Assembly (NCBI GenBank): GCA_002299675.1
Contig: DBOW01000069.1
Location: 1 to 7,748, forward strand
Direction of reading: 5' to 3'
Source of the DNA: Solobacterium sp. UBA636
GTDB taxonomy: Bacteria; Bacillota_I; Bacilli_A; Erysipelotrichales; Erysipelotrichaceae
Length of the DNA: 7,748 nucleotides
A program made the translations under genes and the position numbers. The notes under the pieces are model-generated. The model saw nothing but the letters and a program-made list of their open reading frames with translations, did not search any database and was not told where the DNA came from. Shown one piece after another: positions 1 through 5,938 of this stretch. Within the stretch, counting starts at the first letter, position 1, and each line of letters starts with the position of its first letter.

Positions 1-191
1 TTATATTCACCCTCACTGATCAGGAAACAGACAGGCTCATAGCCCTTATCAAGTGCTCTATGAATTACCAGAGTACTCTCAGCCAGAAAAAGCCCTTCAG
101 GATATTCTTCTGAGTGTCTCAGCTGTCTTTCATTTGTGCGATAAAACATATCAAGACGTTCATCATTTATATCTTCTATTTTTATTAACAT
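1..191 (-). CDS. TrmH/SpoU-family RNA 2'-O-methyltransferase, N-terminal part (runs off left edge)
   Basis: Only the first 63 codons are visible. The peptide starts MLIKIEDINDERLDMFYRTN and continues with a GLFLAEST stretch and RALDKGYEPVCFLISE. This matches, by eye, the substrate-binding N-terminal domain that precedes the SPOUT methylase domain in TrmH-type rRNA/tRNA 2'-O-ribose methyltransferases. The ATG (complement 189-191) is chosen because an in-frame TAA lies one codon away from it upstream. No strong Shine-Dalgarno site precedes it, only a weak AAG. The catalytic knotted domain with the SAM-binding motifs lies outside the window, so enzymatic activity cannot be confirmed. The gene diverges from the AIM24 gene across an 84-bp AT-rich spacer. 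Confidence 0.75.
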   Translation of the reverse strand, partial: MLIKIEDINDERLDMFYRTNERQLRHSEEYPEGLFLAESTLVIHRALDKGYEPVCFLISEGEY

Positions 192-275
192 ATCTTAATT
201 AAAACACATATTAATAAAATGTTGACACCAATTATTCGATATAATTAACTAAAAGAGAGGAGCATATTAATAATT
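192..275. promoter_or_regulatory. Divergent promoter region between the trmH-like and AIM24 genes
   Basis: This AT-rich spacer carries a perfect -35 hexamer TTGACA at 222-227 and a perfect -10 hexamer TATAAT at 240-245 on the plus strand. The gap between them is only 12 bp, too short for a normal sigma-70 pair, so at most one is used as drawn. TATAAT at 240 would put the start point near 252. AGGAG at 258-262 is the ribosome site for the AIM24 gene, with a rather long 13-nt spacing to its ATG. I found no convincing promoter for the leftward gene. Confidence 0.4.
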
Positions 276-983
276 ATGAACTATCAGATTAAAGGTGATT
301 CCGATTGTCCAATGATTGTTGCCAGACTTGAAGCGGGCGAAACAATCATGATGGAATCAGGATCCATGGTATTTATGCAGGATGTAGAATTGCAGGGTAA
401 CCTTAACTCCAAAAAGAAAGGTATTGGCGGACTATTAGGTGCCATTGGCAGAAGCTTAACTTCAGGAGAATCAATGTTCATCACCTCAGCTACCGGCAAA
501 ACTGATGAAGCTGTTGTAGGTATTGCCCCAGCAGTACCTGGAAAGATTGTAAAACTTGAAGTAGGTGGAGCTAGACAGTATAGATTAAATACCGGCTCAT
601 TTGTCTGCTGCGACAAAGATGTAGCCTATGAAATGAAATCACAGGAAATTACAAAAGCCCTGTTCTCGGGAACTGGCGGCCTGTTTGTAATGGAGACAAC
701 TGGTGAAGGTGACCTGTTTGTATCCTCATTTGGCGACATTATGGAACTTGAAGTAACACCAGACAGACCTATGACTATCGACAACGAACATGTAGTAGCC
801 TGGGACAGATCTCTGGAATACCACATTGAAGCTGCCTCGGGTGTTATCGGCTTCACTTCAGGTGAAGGACTGGTAAACAAATTCTCTGGCAGTGGTAAAG
901 TACTAATTCAGACCAGAAATGTACACTCACTGGCTTCAGCACTGATTCCTTATATGCCAGCTGCAACATCATCAGGAAGTTAA
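276..983 (+). CDS. AIM24 / TIGR00266 family protein
   Basis: This 235-aa protein opens MNYQIKGDSDCPMIVARLEA followed by GETIMMESGSMVFM, the typical start of the bacterial AIM24 (TIGR00266) family. Glycine-rich beta-strand segments follow (GIGGLLGAIGRS about 49-60, GTGGLFVMETTGEGDLFVSSFGD about 132-154, VVAWDRSLEYHIEAA about 173-187). The family forms a beta-sandwich of cupin/tubby-like appearance and its bacterial role is not established. The name comes from a yeast mitochondrial inner-membrane protein. The length is usual for the family and no signal peptide or membrane segment is seen. The start is fixed by the family-typical N-terminus and AGGAG at 258-262. It stands alone between a divergent and a convergent neighbour. 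An 8-residue Ser/Thr/Ala tail (ATSSGS) ends it. Confidence 0.88.
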   Translation: MNYQIKGDSDCPMIVARLEAGETIMMESGSMVFMQDVELQGNLNSKKKGIGGLLGAIGRSLTSGESMFITSATGKTDEAVVGIAPAVPGKIVKLEVGGARQYRLNTGSFVCCDKDVAYEMKSQEITKALFSGTGGLFVMETTGEGDLFVSSFGDIMELEVTPDRPMTIDNEHVVAWDRSLEYHIEAASGVIGFTSGEGLVNKFSGSGKVLIQTRNVHSLASALIPYMPAATSSGS

Positions 984-992
984 AAAATATTA

Positions 993-1016
993 AGGCGGAG
1001 CTATTTAGCTTCGCCT
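993..1016. terminator. Bidirectional intrinsic terminator shared by the AIM24 and HAD genes
   Basis: AGGCGGAGCT (993-1002) pairs with AGCTTCGCCT (1007-1016), giving ten pairs including one G-T wobble, around the loop ATTT. On the minus strand the stem is followed by TTAATATTTTTT, a good U-tract, so it is a convincing terminator for the phosphatase gene. On the plus strand the tail is weaker (ATTACTTT). The hairpin overlaps the last codons and the stop (complement 1001-1003) of the minus-strand gene. Confidence 0.8.
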
Positions 1017-1843
1017 ATTACTTTATCCATTAGATAATGACCTACACCATCCTCAAGACAGACATAATCAGTCACATCATCACATAACTCCTTGGTAGAA
1101 TCTGAACCATTCTTAAGACAGACGCTGTGTCCGGCAAGCTTTAACATCGCATGATCATTCTCGCTGTCCCCAAAAGCCATCAGATTATCTGAAGAAAGAT
1201 TATTCCAGTCCAGATACATCTTTATACCAGTGCCCTTGTCATAACCCTTCATAAATATTTCGATTGTTCCTGGGAAAGAAATAGCGCACTGAAGCTTATC
1301 GCCATACTTTCTTTCAATCATCTCTCTGATAAGCTCGTCATCCTCAGGTTCCTCTGATCTGTAAAGAATCTTGTAGCAGCCCTTTGAACACATCAGATCA
1401 ACATTGTTGGTGGCATCCTCAAAGTGAAACATTTTTCTTAGTTCTATTTCCTTTATTACCTCATTAATATTCATGGCATAATGATTGTTGTCGCCTTCAA
1501 GTGTAACCGCAATATTACGTTCATTTACAGTATCAAGCGTATACTCCAGAATCTCTTTCATCAGACTCCTGTCCATCAGGTCTATGGAGTAGCTTCGATT
1601 ATTATATGTATCCTTGACCATACCGCCATTCATGCCGATAAGAAAATCAAACTGAAAACTCAAACCCCAGTCCTTATATGCTTCAAGAATACGATTATCC
1701 AGCTCCCTTCCTGATGCGATTCCTATCCTCACTCCCTGACTGTGCAATATCTCAAAAGCTTCCCTTGTCTTAGGCATCAGCTTACCGCCCTTATTAGTCA
1801 AAGTATTATCAATATCACACGCAATACAGTCTAACTTAATCAT
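1001..1843 (-). CDS. HAD superfamily IIB (Cof-type) hydrolase
   Basis: Using the ATG at complement 1841-1843 the protein has 280 aa. It shows all four HAD motifs: DIDNTLT with nucleophile D10 and acid D12; IASGRE with S44; K203 in GYDKGTG; and FGDSENDHAML with D226 and D230. The long region between motifs II and III is the C2 cap of the IIB (Cof/YidA) class. These are Mg-dependent cytosolic phosphatases, usually acting on sugar phosphates or flavin/PLP-type substrates; the substrate cannot be told from sequence. A start 12 codons upstream (1879) is possible. I prefer the inner one because GGGGG (1851-1855) sits 7 nt before it, the family N-terminus begins there, and a candidate extended -10 (1866-1874) would place the transcript start downstream of the outer ATG. 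It converges on the AIM24 gene. Confidence 0.9.
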   Translation of the reverse strand: MIKLDCIACDIDNTLTNKGGKLMPKTREAFEILHSQGVRIGIASGRELDNRILEAYKDWGLSFQFDFLIGMNGGMVKDTYNNRSYSIDLMDRSLMKEILEYTLDTVNERNIAVTLEGDNNHYAMNINEVIKEIELRKMFHFEDATNNVDLMCSKGCYKILYRSEEPEDDELIREMIERKYGDKLQCAISFPGTIEIFMKGYDKGTGIKMYLDWNNLSSDNLMAFGDSENDHAMLKLAGHSVCLKNGSDSTKELCDDVTDYVCLEDGVGHYLMDKVIGEAK

Positions 1844-1865
1844 CTTTTTACCCCCAGTCACTACT

Positions 1866-1874
1866 AATATAGCA
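1866..1874 (-). promoter_or_regulatory. Extended -10 promoter of the HAD hydrolase gene
   Basis: On the minus strand TGCTATATT matches the extended -10 form TGnTATAAT with one mismatch. No -35 is seen at 16-18 bp. The transcript would start near 1859, about 16 nt before the chosen ATG. Confidence 0.45.
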
Positions 1875-1979
1875 TACATATTTTAATAATGATTCCCAAA
1901 TTAATATGTATACGCTTACATTAATAATTACCTCATATTCCTTCGTCTGCAGTTTCTATTACGCTTTATATCTTTATTA

Positions 1980-2072
1980 CACATCCATTTTTTTAAGTTC
2001 CGTTATTTCATAGCTAGAGACAGCAAAATATTCCGATATTTCAATAGTCAGAAACCCTAAAAGTTCCATTAT
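1980..2072 (-). other. Possible micro-ORF or gene remnant across the 33-bp repeats
   Basis: An ATG at complement 2070-2072 opens a 30-codon frame, MELLGFLTIEISEYFAVSSY then EITELKKMDV and TAA. The open frame extends upstream, without another ATG, to a stop near 2102. No Shine-Dalgarno site is visible. The peptide is acidic, hydrophobic-patterned and helix-like with an 11-residue period, which suggests a relic of a repeat-containing protein more than a working gene. I do not recognise it. Confidence 0.25.
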
Positions 2073-2096
2073 TTCAATAGTTAATATCCCGAAATA
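1998..2096. repeat. Three diverged 33-bp tandem repeats
   Basis: Units start at 1998, 2031 and 2064, exactly 33 bp apart. Each opens TTCC, then one or two variable bases, then TATTTCA and a TAG-containing stretch (for example TTCCATTATTTCAATAGTT at 2064). Shared AAA near unit positions 29-31 and CCC at 25-27 (units 2 and 3) show that the whole 33 bp is repeated, not only the core. On the minus strand this block, with its flanks, is one open frame from about 2100 to 1980 without stops. It encodes an 11-residue amphipathic repeat (LTIEIMELLGF, LTIEISEYFAV, SSYEITELKKM). The array sits between the terminator of the STAS gene and the promoter of the HAD gene. Confidence 0.6.
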
Positions 2097-2097
2097 T

Positions 2098-2128
2098 ACT
2101 TAAGACCACCTTTACAGTGGTCTTAAGT
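2098..2128 (-). terminator. Terminator hairpin after the methyltransferase-STAS gene
   Basis: ACTTAAGACCAC (2098-2109) pairs perfectly with GTGGTCTTAAGT (2117-2128) around a 7-nt loop. It begins 2 nt after the stop codon of the minus-strand gene. The downstream tail (ATATTTCGGG) is only modestly U-rich. Confidence 0.65.
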
Positions 2129-2130
2129 AC

Positions 2131-3400
2131 TTATTTAACTTTTACAATCTGATCAAAACCAGTCTGACTTAGTATATCCTTTACAGTATCATTAACATTA
2201 ATCAGATGCACATCATGAAGCTTGCTTATCATTAAAAGAACCCTTAAACCAGCCGAAGAAATATAAGACAGCTCCTTACAGTCTACTTCAACAGTATCCA
2301 CTTCATTTTCAGCATTTGCCTTTTCAAAGACTGCCAGAAAATCTGGTGCCGATATAGAATCAATGCGTCCTGACAGTTTAATATTCATTACACCGTTATT
2401 AACTGTGGCAGAGATATTTATATCATCTACCTCTTTTGTGTATTCCTTCTTAGTATCGTTAATAAGCGTAATCTTCCAGTAACATACCTTCTCCATGGCT
2501 GTCTTATAAGCCTTAACCTTTTCCTCACTCAACTTAGAAAACATATTAAGCTCTGGAATATTGTTAATAACCGGAATGCGCTCAACCTTCATATTAAAGC
2601 TGGCAAGTTTACTATATGCACTTTTAATAAAGCTCGACATATCTCTTATATCCTTGCCTACCAGAAAATTCTCACCCATTGAAACATCAGACTTCTGCTG
2701 ATATATGGCACGCGAATTATTTAAAAGCTCCATGGTATTTTCCTGGCCAATCAGAGAAACAGGGGTTGATACAAACTGAACAAGACTTTCGGGATCAGCC
2801 AGAATCCAGCAGCCCCCAAATTCTTCCAGCAGTTTTTCAATATTTGAACACAGGTCGCTCAAGCTCATTATCGGTCAGATACATGAATAAACCTTCAGTA
2901 TTAATGCATACTGGTCCATCAACACCATCCAGTGCCATTCTTAAAGAACTATAGTTGGTGGCATCAACAGCCTCAAATCTAACCTTATCCTTATCTTCCA
3001 CAAAAGAAGTAATTATCTCTCTTGACTCATCAATAACTGCTGGAAGATCCAAACCGATATAGTTCATTCCTTTCTTAGACACCTCAATGGCTCTTGGCGT
3101 ATAGCCACAGGGAAGATCCACCTCTGTTTTACACCCTGAATTTAAAACCATATTCATTACAGTTCCATACCTTGTCTCCATCATCAGAAGATTAGGAAAA
3201 ATCTTTTCATCATTCAGATTATAGTCAGCAGATGCCTGAGTCTCTTCTCTAGTCATCTTTAAAGCTTCCACAAGCTTTATCGCATCCTTATTTCCACTCA
3301 TTGCCAGCTGATAGACAGTGGCCTTGGCCGTATTAAATACCGGATTGGCTCTTTCTACATCCTCACGACTTGTCTTTATATTTTTATTGTTTATTTCCAT
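2131..3400 (-). pseudogene. SAM-methyltransferase/STAS protein gene split by a one-base frameshift
   Basis: Two overlapping frames read as one protein of 422 aa. Frame 1 (3400-2837) starts MEINNKNIKTSREDVERANP after AAAGGAG (3412-3418), 21 codons inside the longest ORF. It carries SAM-binding motif I VDLPCGYTPRA (about 94-104), the acidic YIGLDLPAVID (114-124), AVDATNY (144-150) and CINTEGLFMYLTDNEL (165-180), as in the leucine carboxyl methyltransferase (LCMT/PPM1) group. It then derails and ends 7 codons later. Frame 2 (2868-2131) continues seamlessly with SDLCSNIEKLLEEFGGCWI and ends in a STAS domain (about 150-245 of that frame) with the SSAGLRVLL motif. The shift lies at CTT-G-AGC (2857-2863), where one extra G restores or breaks the frame. 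It could be a mutation, a sequencing error, or two coupled products, since frame 2 has its own ATG but no ribosome site. Substrate and signalling role are unknown. Confidence 0.75.
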
Positions 3401-3430
3401 AATTAAAAACACTCCTTTCACATCCGATAG

Positions 3431-3439
3431 ATTATAGCA
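3431..3439 (-). promoter_or_regulatory. Extended -10 promoter of the methyltransferase-STAS gene
   Basis: On the minus strand TGCTATAAT is a perfect extended -10 element. TTGAAA lies 21 bp upstream, too far for a standard -35. The predicted start near 3424 leaves a 24-nt leader carrying AAAGGAG, which supports the ATG at 3398-3400 over the outer one at 3463. Confidence 0.6.
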
Positions 3440-3581
3440 TATTCCGAAAATATTCATTTTCAATACGGTCTCATATTCAGATTTTATGCATAAGACAATT
3501 ATTTGTAGTAAATGCCTAATTTTGAACTTGTAAAAATTAGATAGATTGTGATGCGCGAATTAAGCAAAAAGCTTGTATAAA

Positions 3582-3590
3582 TGGTATAAT
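3582..3590 (+). promoter_or_regulatory. Extended -10 promoter of tnpB
   Basis: TGGTATAAT is a perfect extended -10. Transcription would begin near 3597 and give a 47-nt leader. The leader has GGGGAAAC at 3601-3608, far from the ATG, and no Shine-Dalgarno close to the start, so translation initiation looks weak. Confidence 0.5.
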
Positions 3591-3643
3591 ATTTATGTGT
3601 GGGGAAACATTAATAATAAATTTTCTTTAAATCTTTTTTTACT

Positions 3644-5140
3644 ATGGCCAATACTATAAAAAAAACTACAACATCTTCATTCTCTTTAACACTTCGACTT
3701 AATACCAGTGACAACGACATTAAAATTCTGGAGAAGCGTTTTGATATTGCCAGACACCTTTACAATGTATGCGTGAAAGAAGCCAGAAGAAGAGTCAACT
3801 CGTTTAAGAAAGACAAAGAATATAAGAGACTGATGAAAATTTTCGCTATTAATAAAAAATTTTCCTCTGAAGAAAAAGAAATACTGAGACAATTAAGAGT
3901 AAAGTATGATCTTGAAGGTAAATATTCACTCGAAAAATACCTTAATAGGTGTAGAAAGAAATTCAGAAAATATATCGACGCGGATACTTGCTGTGGTATT
4001 GCACAGACAGCATGGAAAGCAGTAGACTCATATTTATATAAAAATGGAAAGAAAATTCATTTCAAAAATGACTATGGCTTTGATTCCGTTTCTTCCAAGA
4101 CAAATAAACAGGGTATCATTTTTAGAGAAAACGCTATTAAATGGTTAGACCTAAAAATTCCTGTATTTATCAGAAATAACGACAACTATGCAAAGAAATG
4201 TCTCTTAGAACATAGAATCAAGCTATGCCGCATAAAACGTAAGTGGTACAAACATAATTACCGATATTATGCTGAGCTGGTTCTTGAAGGCAAACCTCCA
4301 TTAAAGAACAGGCATTCTTCTAATGGTGAAGTGGGAATAGATATTGGCACATCAACTATTGCCGCAGTCAGTAGATATGGAGTATTGTTTAAAGAACTAG
4401 GAGAAGAAGCTCAATACATTTCTAAAGAAATTTCCCGTCTGAATAGGAAATCAGACAGGCAAAGAAGAGCGAATAATCCTCAGAATTATAATAAAAATGG
4501 TACTATCAGAAAAAACACAAAAAATTTTAAACGTAAATGGTACTATTCTAAAAAACACAGGCTAACACTTGATAGAATTCACTATCTCTATAGACTTAGG
4601 ACTGATCTTATTAAACAGTCACACAATCGACTGGCTAACCAAATTCTTACAATGGGAGATTGTATCTATATTGAGGATTTAAACTTCGAGGCCATGAAGA
4701 GAAAGTCCAAAGAACTTAAAAAATCTAAAAAAACTGGTCGATTAGTAAGACGAAAGAGGTATGGTAAGACTATTAGAGAACATTGCCCGGGAACTTTAGT
4801 CCTAAAACTTGCAGAACGTGCAAAACTTCTCGATTGCTCTTTCAATAAAGTGAACACCAATATTTCTAAGGCAAGCAAGCTAAACCACATAACTCAAGAA
4901 TATGTAAGCTCTGATATTAATAGTCGTTGGAAAACCATCGACAAAAATATAAAGGTCCAAAGAGACTTATATTCTGCCTTCCTGTTATCTAATTCTGACA
5001 CATCAAGTATCATCGATACTAAAAAATGTGAAAACAACTTTATGTTCTTCTATTACTACCACAACGCCATTATAAAAGAGATGCAACGTCTTAAATATAA
5101 TGGAAAATATTACCCATCAAGTATGGGCATACGAATTTAA
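3644..5140 (+). CDS. tnpB: TnpB/OrfB RNA-guided nuclease family protein lacking the zinc finger
   Basis: This 498-aa basic protein opens with the TnpB wedge domain (SFSLTLRLN at 12-20, KRFDIARHLYNVC at 31-43). It carries a split RuvC fold: D233 in GIDIGTSTIA, E344 in YIEDLNFEAM and D441 in VQRDLYSAFL. In between lie the arginine-rich bridge (RKSDRQRRANNPQNY, 268-282) and a lysine-rich stretch (351-377). TnpB proteins are RNA-guided DNA endonucleases whose guide RNA comes from the element's 3' end. Relatives place a four-cysteine zinc ribbon between the second and third RuvC motifs. Here the matching stretch (about 405-437, NTNISKASKLNHITQEYV onward) has no cysteine at all, although the flanking SRW and QRDLYSAF blocks are kept. 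The length is usual for this long-TnpB subgroup. The ATG at 3644 has no clear ribosome site; the next Met is at residue 64, inside the domain. Whether it still cuts is open. Confidence 0.85.
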   Translation: MANTIKKTTTSSFSLTLRLNTSDNDIKILEKRFDIARHLYNVCVKEARRRVNSFKKDKEYKRLMKIFAINKKFSSEEKEILRQLRVKYDLEGKYSLEKYLNRCRKKFRKYIDADTCCGIAQTAWKAVDSYLYKNGKKIHFKNDYGFDSVSSKTNKQGIIFRENAIKWLDLKIPVFIRNNDNYAKKCLLEHRIKLCRIKRKWYKHNYRYYAELVLEGKPPLKNRHSSNGEVGIDIGTSTIAAVSRYGVLFKELGEEAQYISKEISRLNRKSDRQRRANNPQNYNKNGTIRKNTKNFKRKWYYSKKHRLTLDRIHYLYRLRTDLIKQSHNRLANQILTMGDCIYIEDLNFEAMKRKSKELKKSKKTGRLVRRKRYGKTIREHCPGTLVLKLAERAKLLDCSFNKVNTNISKASKLNHITQEYVSSDINSRWKTIDKNIKVQRDLYSAFLLSNSDTSSIIDTKKCENNFMFFYYYHNAIIKEMQRLKYNGKYYPSSMGIRI

Positions 5141-5217
5141 ATCAAAATCTTAAAAGGGTGTAGATTCCACCCTCGGTACTCAAAGCCCCAGGGGTCAAAG
5201 ATAAGTTCTGGTACCGG
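5113..5217 (+). ncRNA. Putative omega RNA (reRNA) / right end of the TnpB element
   Basis: Three structures follow one another. CCCAT/ATGGG (5113-5117 with 5123-5127) lies in the last codons of tnpB. GGGTG/CACCC (5156-5160 with 5168-5172) follows. A long-range CGGTAC/GTACCG pairing (5174-5179 with 5211-5216) encloses CCCCAGGGG (5186-5194), whose one-base gap rules out a local hairpin and suggests pseudoknot pairing. TnpB guide RNAs overlap the gene's 3' end and stop at the element boundary, with the guide taken from flanking DNA. This block fits in position and style. If so, the guide would begin near 5218. The RNA itself is inferred, not shown. Confidence 0.55.
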
Positions 5218-5235
5218 AATATTCATTAGCTATAA

Positions 5236-5264
5236 ATCATATCTATATACCTCTTTATCGTCAA
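5236..5264 (-). promoter_or_regulatory. Near-consensus sigma-70 promoter facing back into tnpB
   Basis: On the minus strand the -35 TTGACG (5264-5259) and -10 TATGAT (5241-5236) are separated by exactly 17 bp; each matches consensus at five of six positions. Transcription would start near 5229 and run antisense through the putative omega RNA and the 3' part of tnpB. No minus-strand gene follows that would need it. Confidence 0.5.
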
Positions 5265-5370
5265 GGTTTCCTTTTATGGATTCATACGATATATGTATAT
5301 AGTGGAATTTAAAAACTCACGAATCCCATAACAGGGAGTAATCAGCCCAGATCAAGAAGTCAAATCTAAA

Positions 5371-5390
5371 GGCAGGCTATTAAGCCTGCC
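5371..5390 (-). terminator. Terminator hairpin after the headless minus-strand gene tail
   Basis: GGCAGGCT (5371-5378) pairs perfectly with AGCCTGCC (5383-5390) around the loop ATTA. On the minus strand it follows the stop codon at 5418 by 27 nt and is trailed by TTTAGATTTG, so it fits termination of that gene. It would also stop read-through from tnpB. Confidence 0.7.
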
Positions 5391-5417
5391 TAATGTTTTA
5401 AGCGCTTTGCCCTTCCA

Positions 5418-5708
5418 TTACTCCATAATATCGCTTATTATCAGCCCATCATTTCCAACAGTAATTTCACATTTCTTAACTGCATCATGAGAATAATAAT
5501 CACCATAAGTATATTCAACAATATACTTATCTGCTTCTCTATCAACTGATATCACATCATAGCCACCCTCAATATAGCCCTCTAAAGACTGATTATAGAG
5601 TGTTAGAGTAAAGCGTATTAAAGATCTGGCTTCATCTCCATTATCGATAAACTCATATTCAAAATCTGCCTCAGAACTGTACCATAAGGTACTGTCAGTT
5701 TTAATAGA
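5418..5708 (-). pseudogene. C-terminal fragment of an unrecognised protein gene (5' end missing)
   Basis: The minus strand reads about 97 codons ending EITVGNDGLIISDIME and TAA. The peptide is acidic and soluble-looking (for example DFEYEFIDNGDEARSLIRFT and EGGYDVISVDREADKYIVEY), with alternating strand patterns. It looks like a real protein tail and is followed by its own terminator. The frame stays open to 5759 but has no ATG, and coding character fades near 5700, where a plus-strand gene remnant begins. I infer that the 5' part was removed by a deletion or rearrangement. I do not recognise the family. Confidence 0.55.
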
Positions 5709-5709
5709 T

Positions 5710-5907
5710 AGAAGAGATGAGATTAAGTTTACCGATTTTGGTGAGAATACAAATGTTCTTTACTCGCTTTCCAACTTCAGAACAGCTGACTGAATTCGAA
5801 AAGGCGAAGACTATATGACCAACTATCTTAAAGGAAGATATGGAGCACTTAAATTTAATGATTTTACAGATATAATGAAAACTTTGTTTAAACAGGAGAA
5901 TAGCTAA
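5710..5907 (+). pseudogene. Frameshifted remnant of an unrecognised gene upstream of fic
   Basis: The frame from 5710 reads RRDEIKFTDFGENTNVLYSL and meets TGA at 5791. The same frame resumes as YMTNYLKGRYGALKFNDFTD then IMKTLFKQENS and TAA at 5905. Between about 5753 and 5812 the neighbouring frame reads MFFTRFPTSEQLTEFEKAKT, which joins naturally to YMTNYLKG, so two compensating shifts are likely. It is the C-terminal end of a broken gene, with no start or upstream half. The family is unknown. It ends 61 bp before fic, in the same direction. Confidence 0.5.
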
Positions 5908-5938
5908 AAAATCCAAACAAAATGATATTGTTCTCATA

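Larger units (their letters stand above)
3560..5217 (+). mobile_element. Single-gene TnpB element (IS605/IS1341-like), ends approximate
   Basis: The block holds a lone tnpB-type gene followed by a structured right end, with no Y1 transposase tnpA. This is the layout of IS1341-type non-autonomous members of the IS200/IS605 group, which lack terminal inverted repeats and target duplications. The left boundary is a guess: a small hairpin AAGC-AAAAA-GCTT at 3562-3574 is the only structure seen there. The right boundary is set at the end of the outer hairpin (5216/5217). Comparison with an empty site would fix both ends. Confidence 0.5.
5218..5417. other. Gene-free spacer after the TnpB element
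   Basis: No open frame with coding character is visible on either strand. It holds a strong minus-strand promoter (5236-5264) and one hairpin (5371-5390), listed separately, and an AT-rich stretch with TATATAC/GTATATA echoes at about 5243-5305. Confidence 0.5.

Noticed and set aside
284..880. Two minus-strand open frames opposite the AIM24 gene
   Set aside because: They mirror the plus-strand gene, have no ribosome site or recognisable protein, and the plus strand is clearly the coding one.
1481..1714. Plus-strand open frame inside the HAD gene
   Set aside because: It is antisense to conserved HAD coding sequence and has an unlike-protein composition rich in Ile, His and Cys.
1998..2096. 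CRISPR array
   Set aside because: Three diverged head-to-tail 33-bp units with no unique spacers between them, no leader and no cas genes.
2857..2863. prfB-like programmed +1 frameshift at CTT
   Set aside because: The stop codon after CTT and the internal Shine-Dalgarno element that drive prfB shifting are both absent, so it is kept only as a possibility.
3464..3643. IS200-type tnpA transposase next to tnpB
   Set aside because: No frame with a Y1 HUH motif is present on either strand here or downstream of tnpB.
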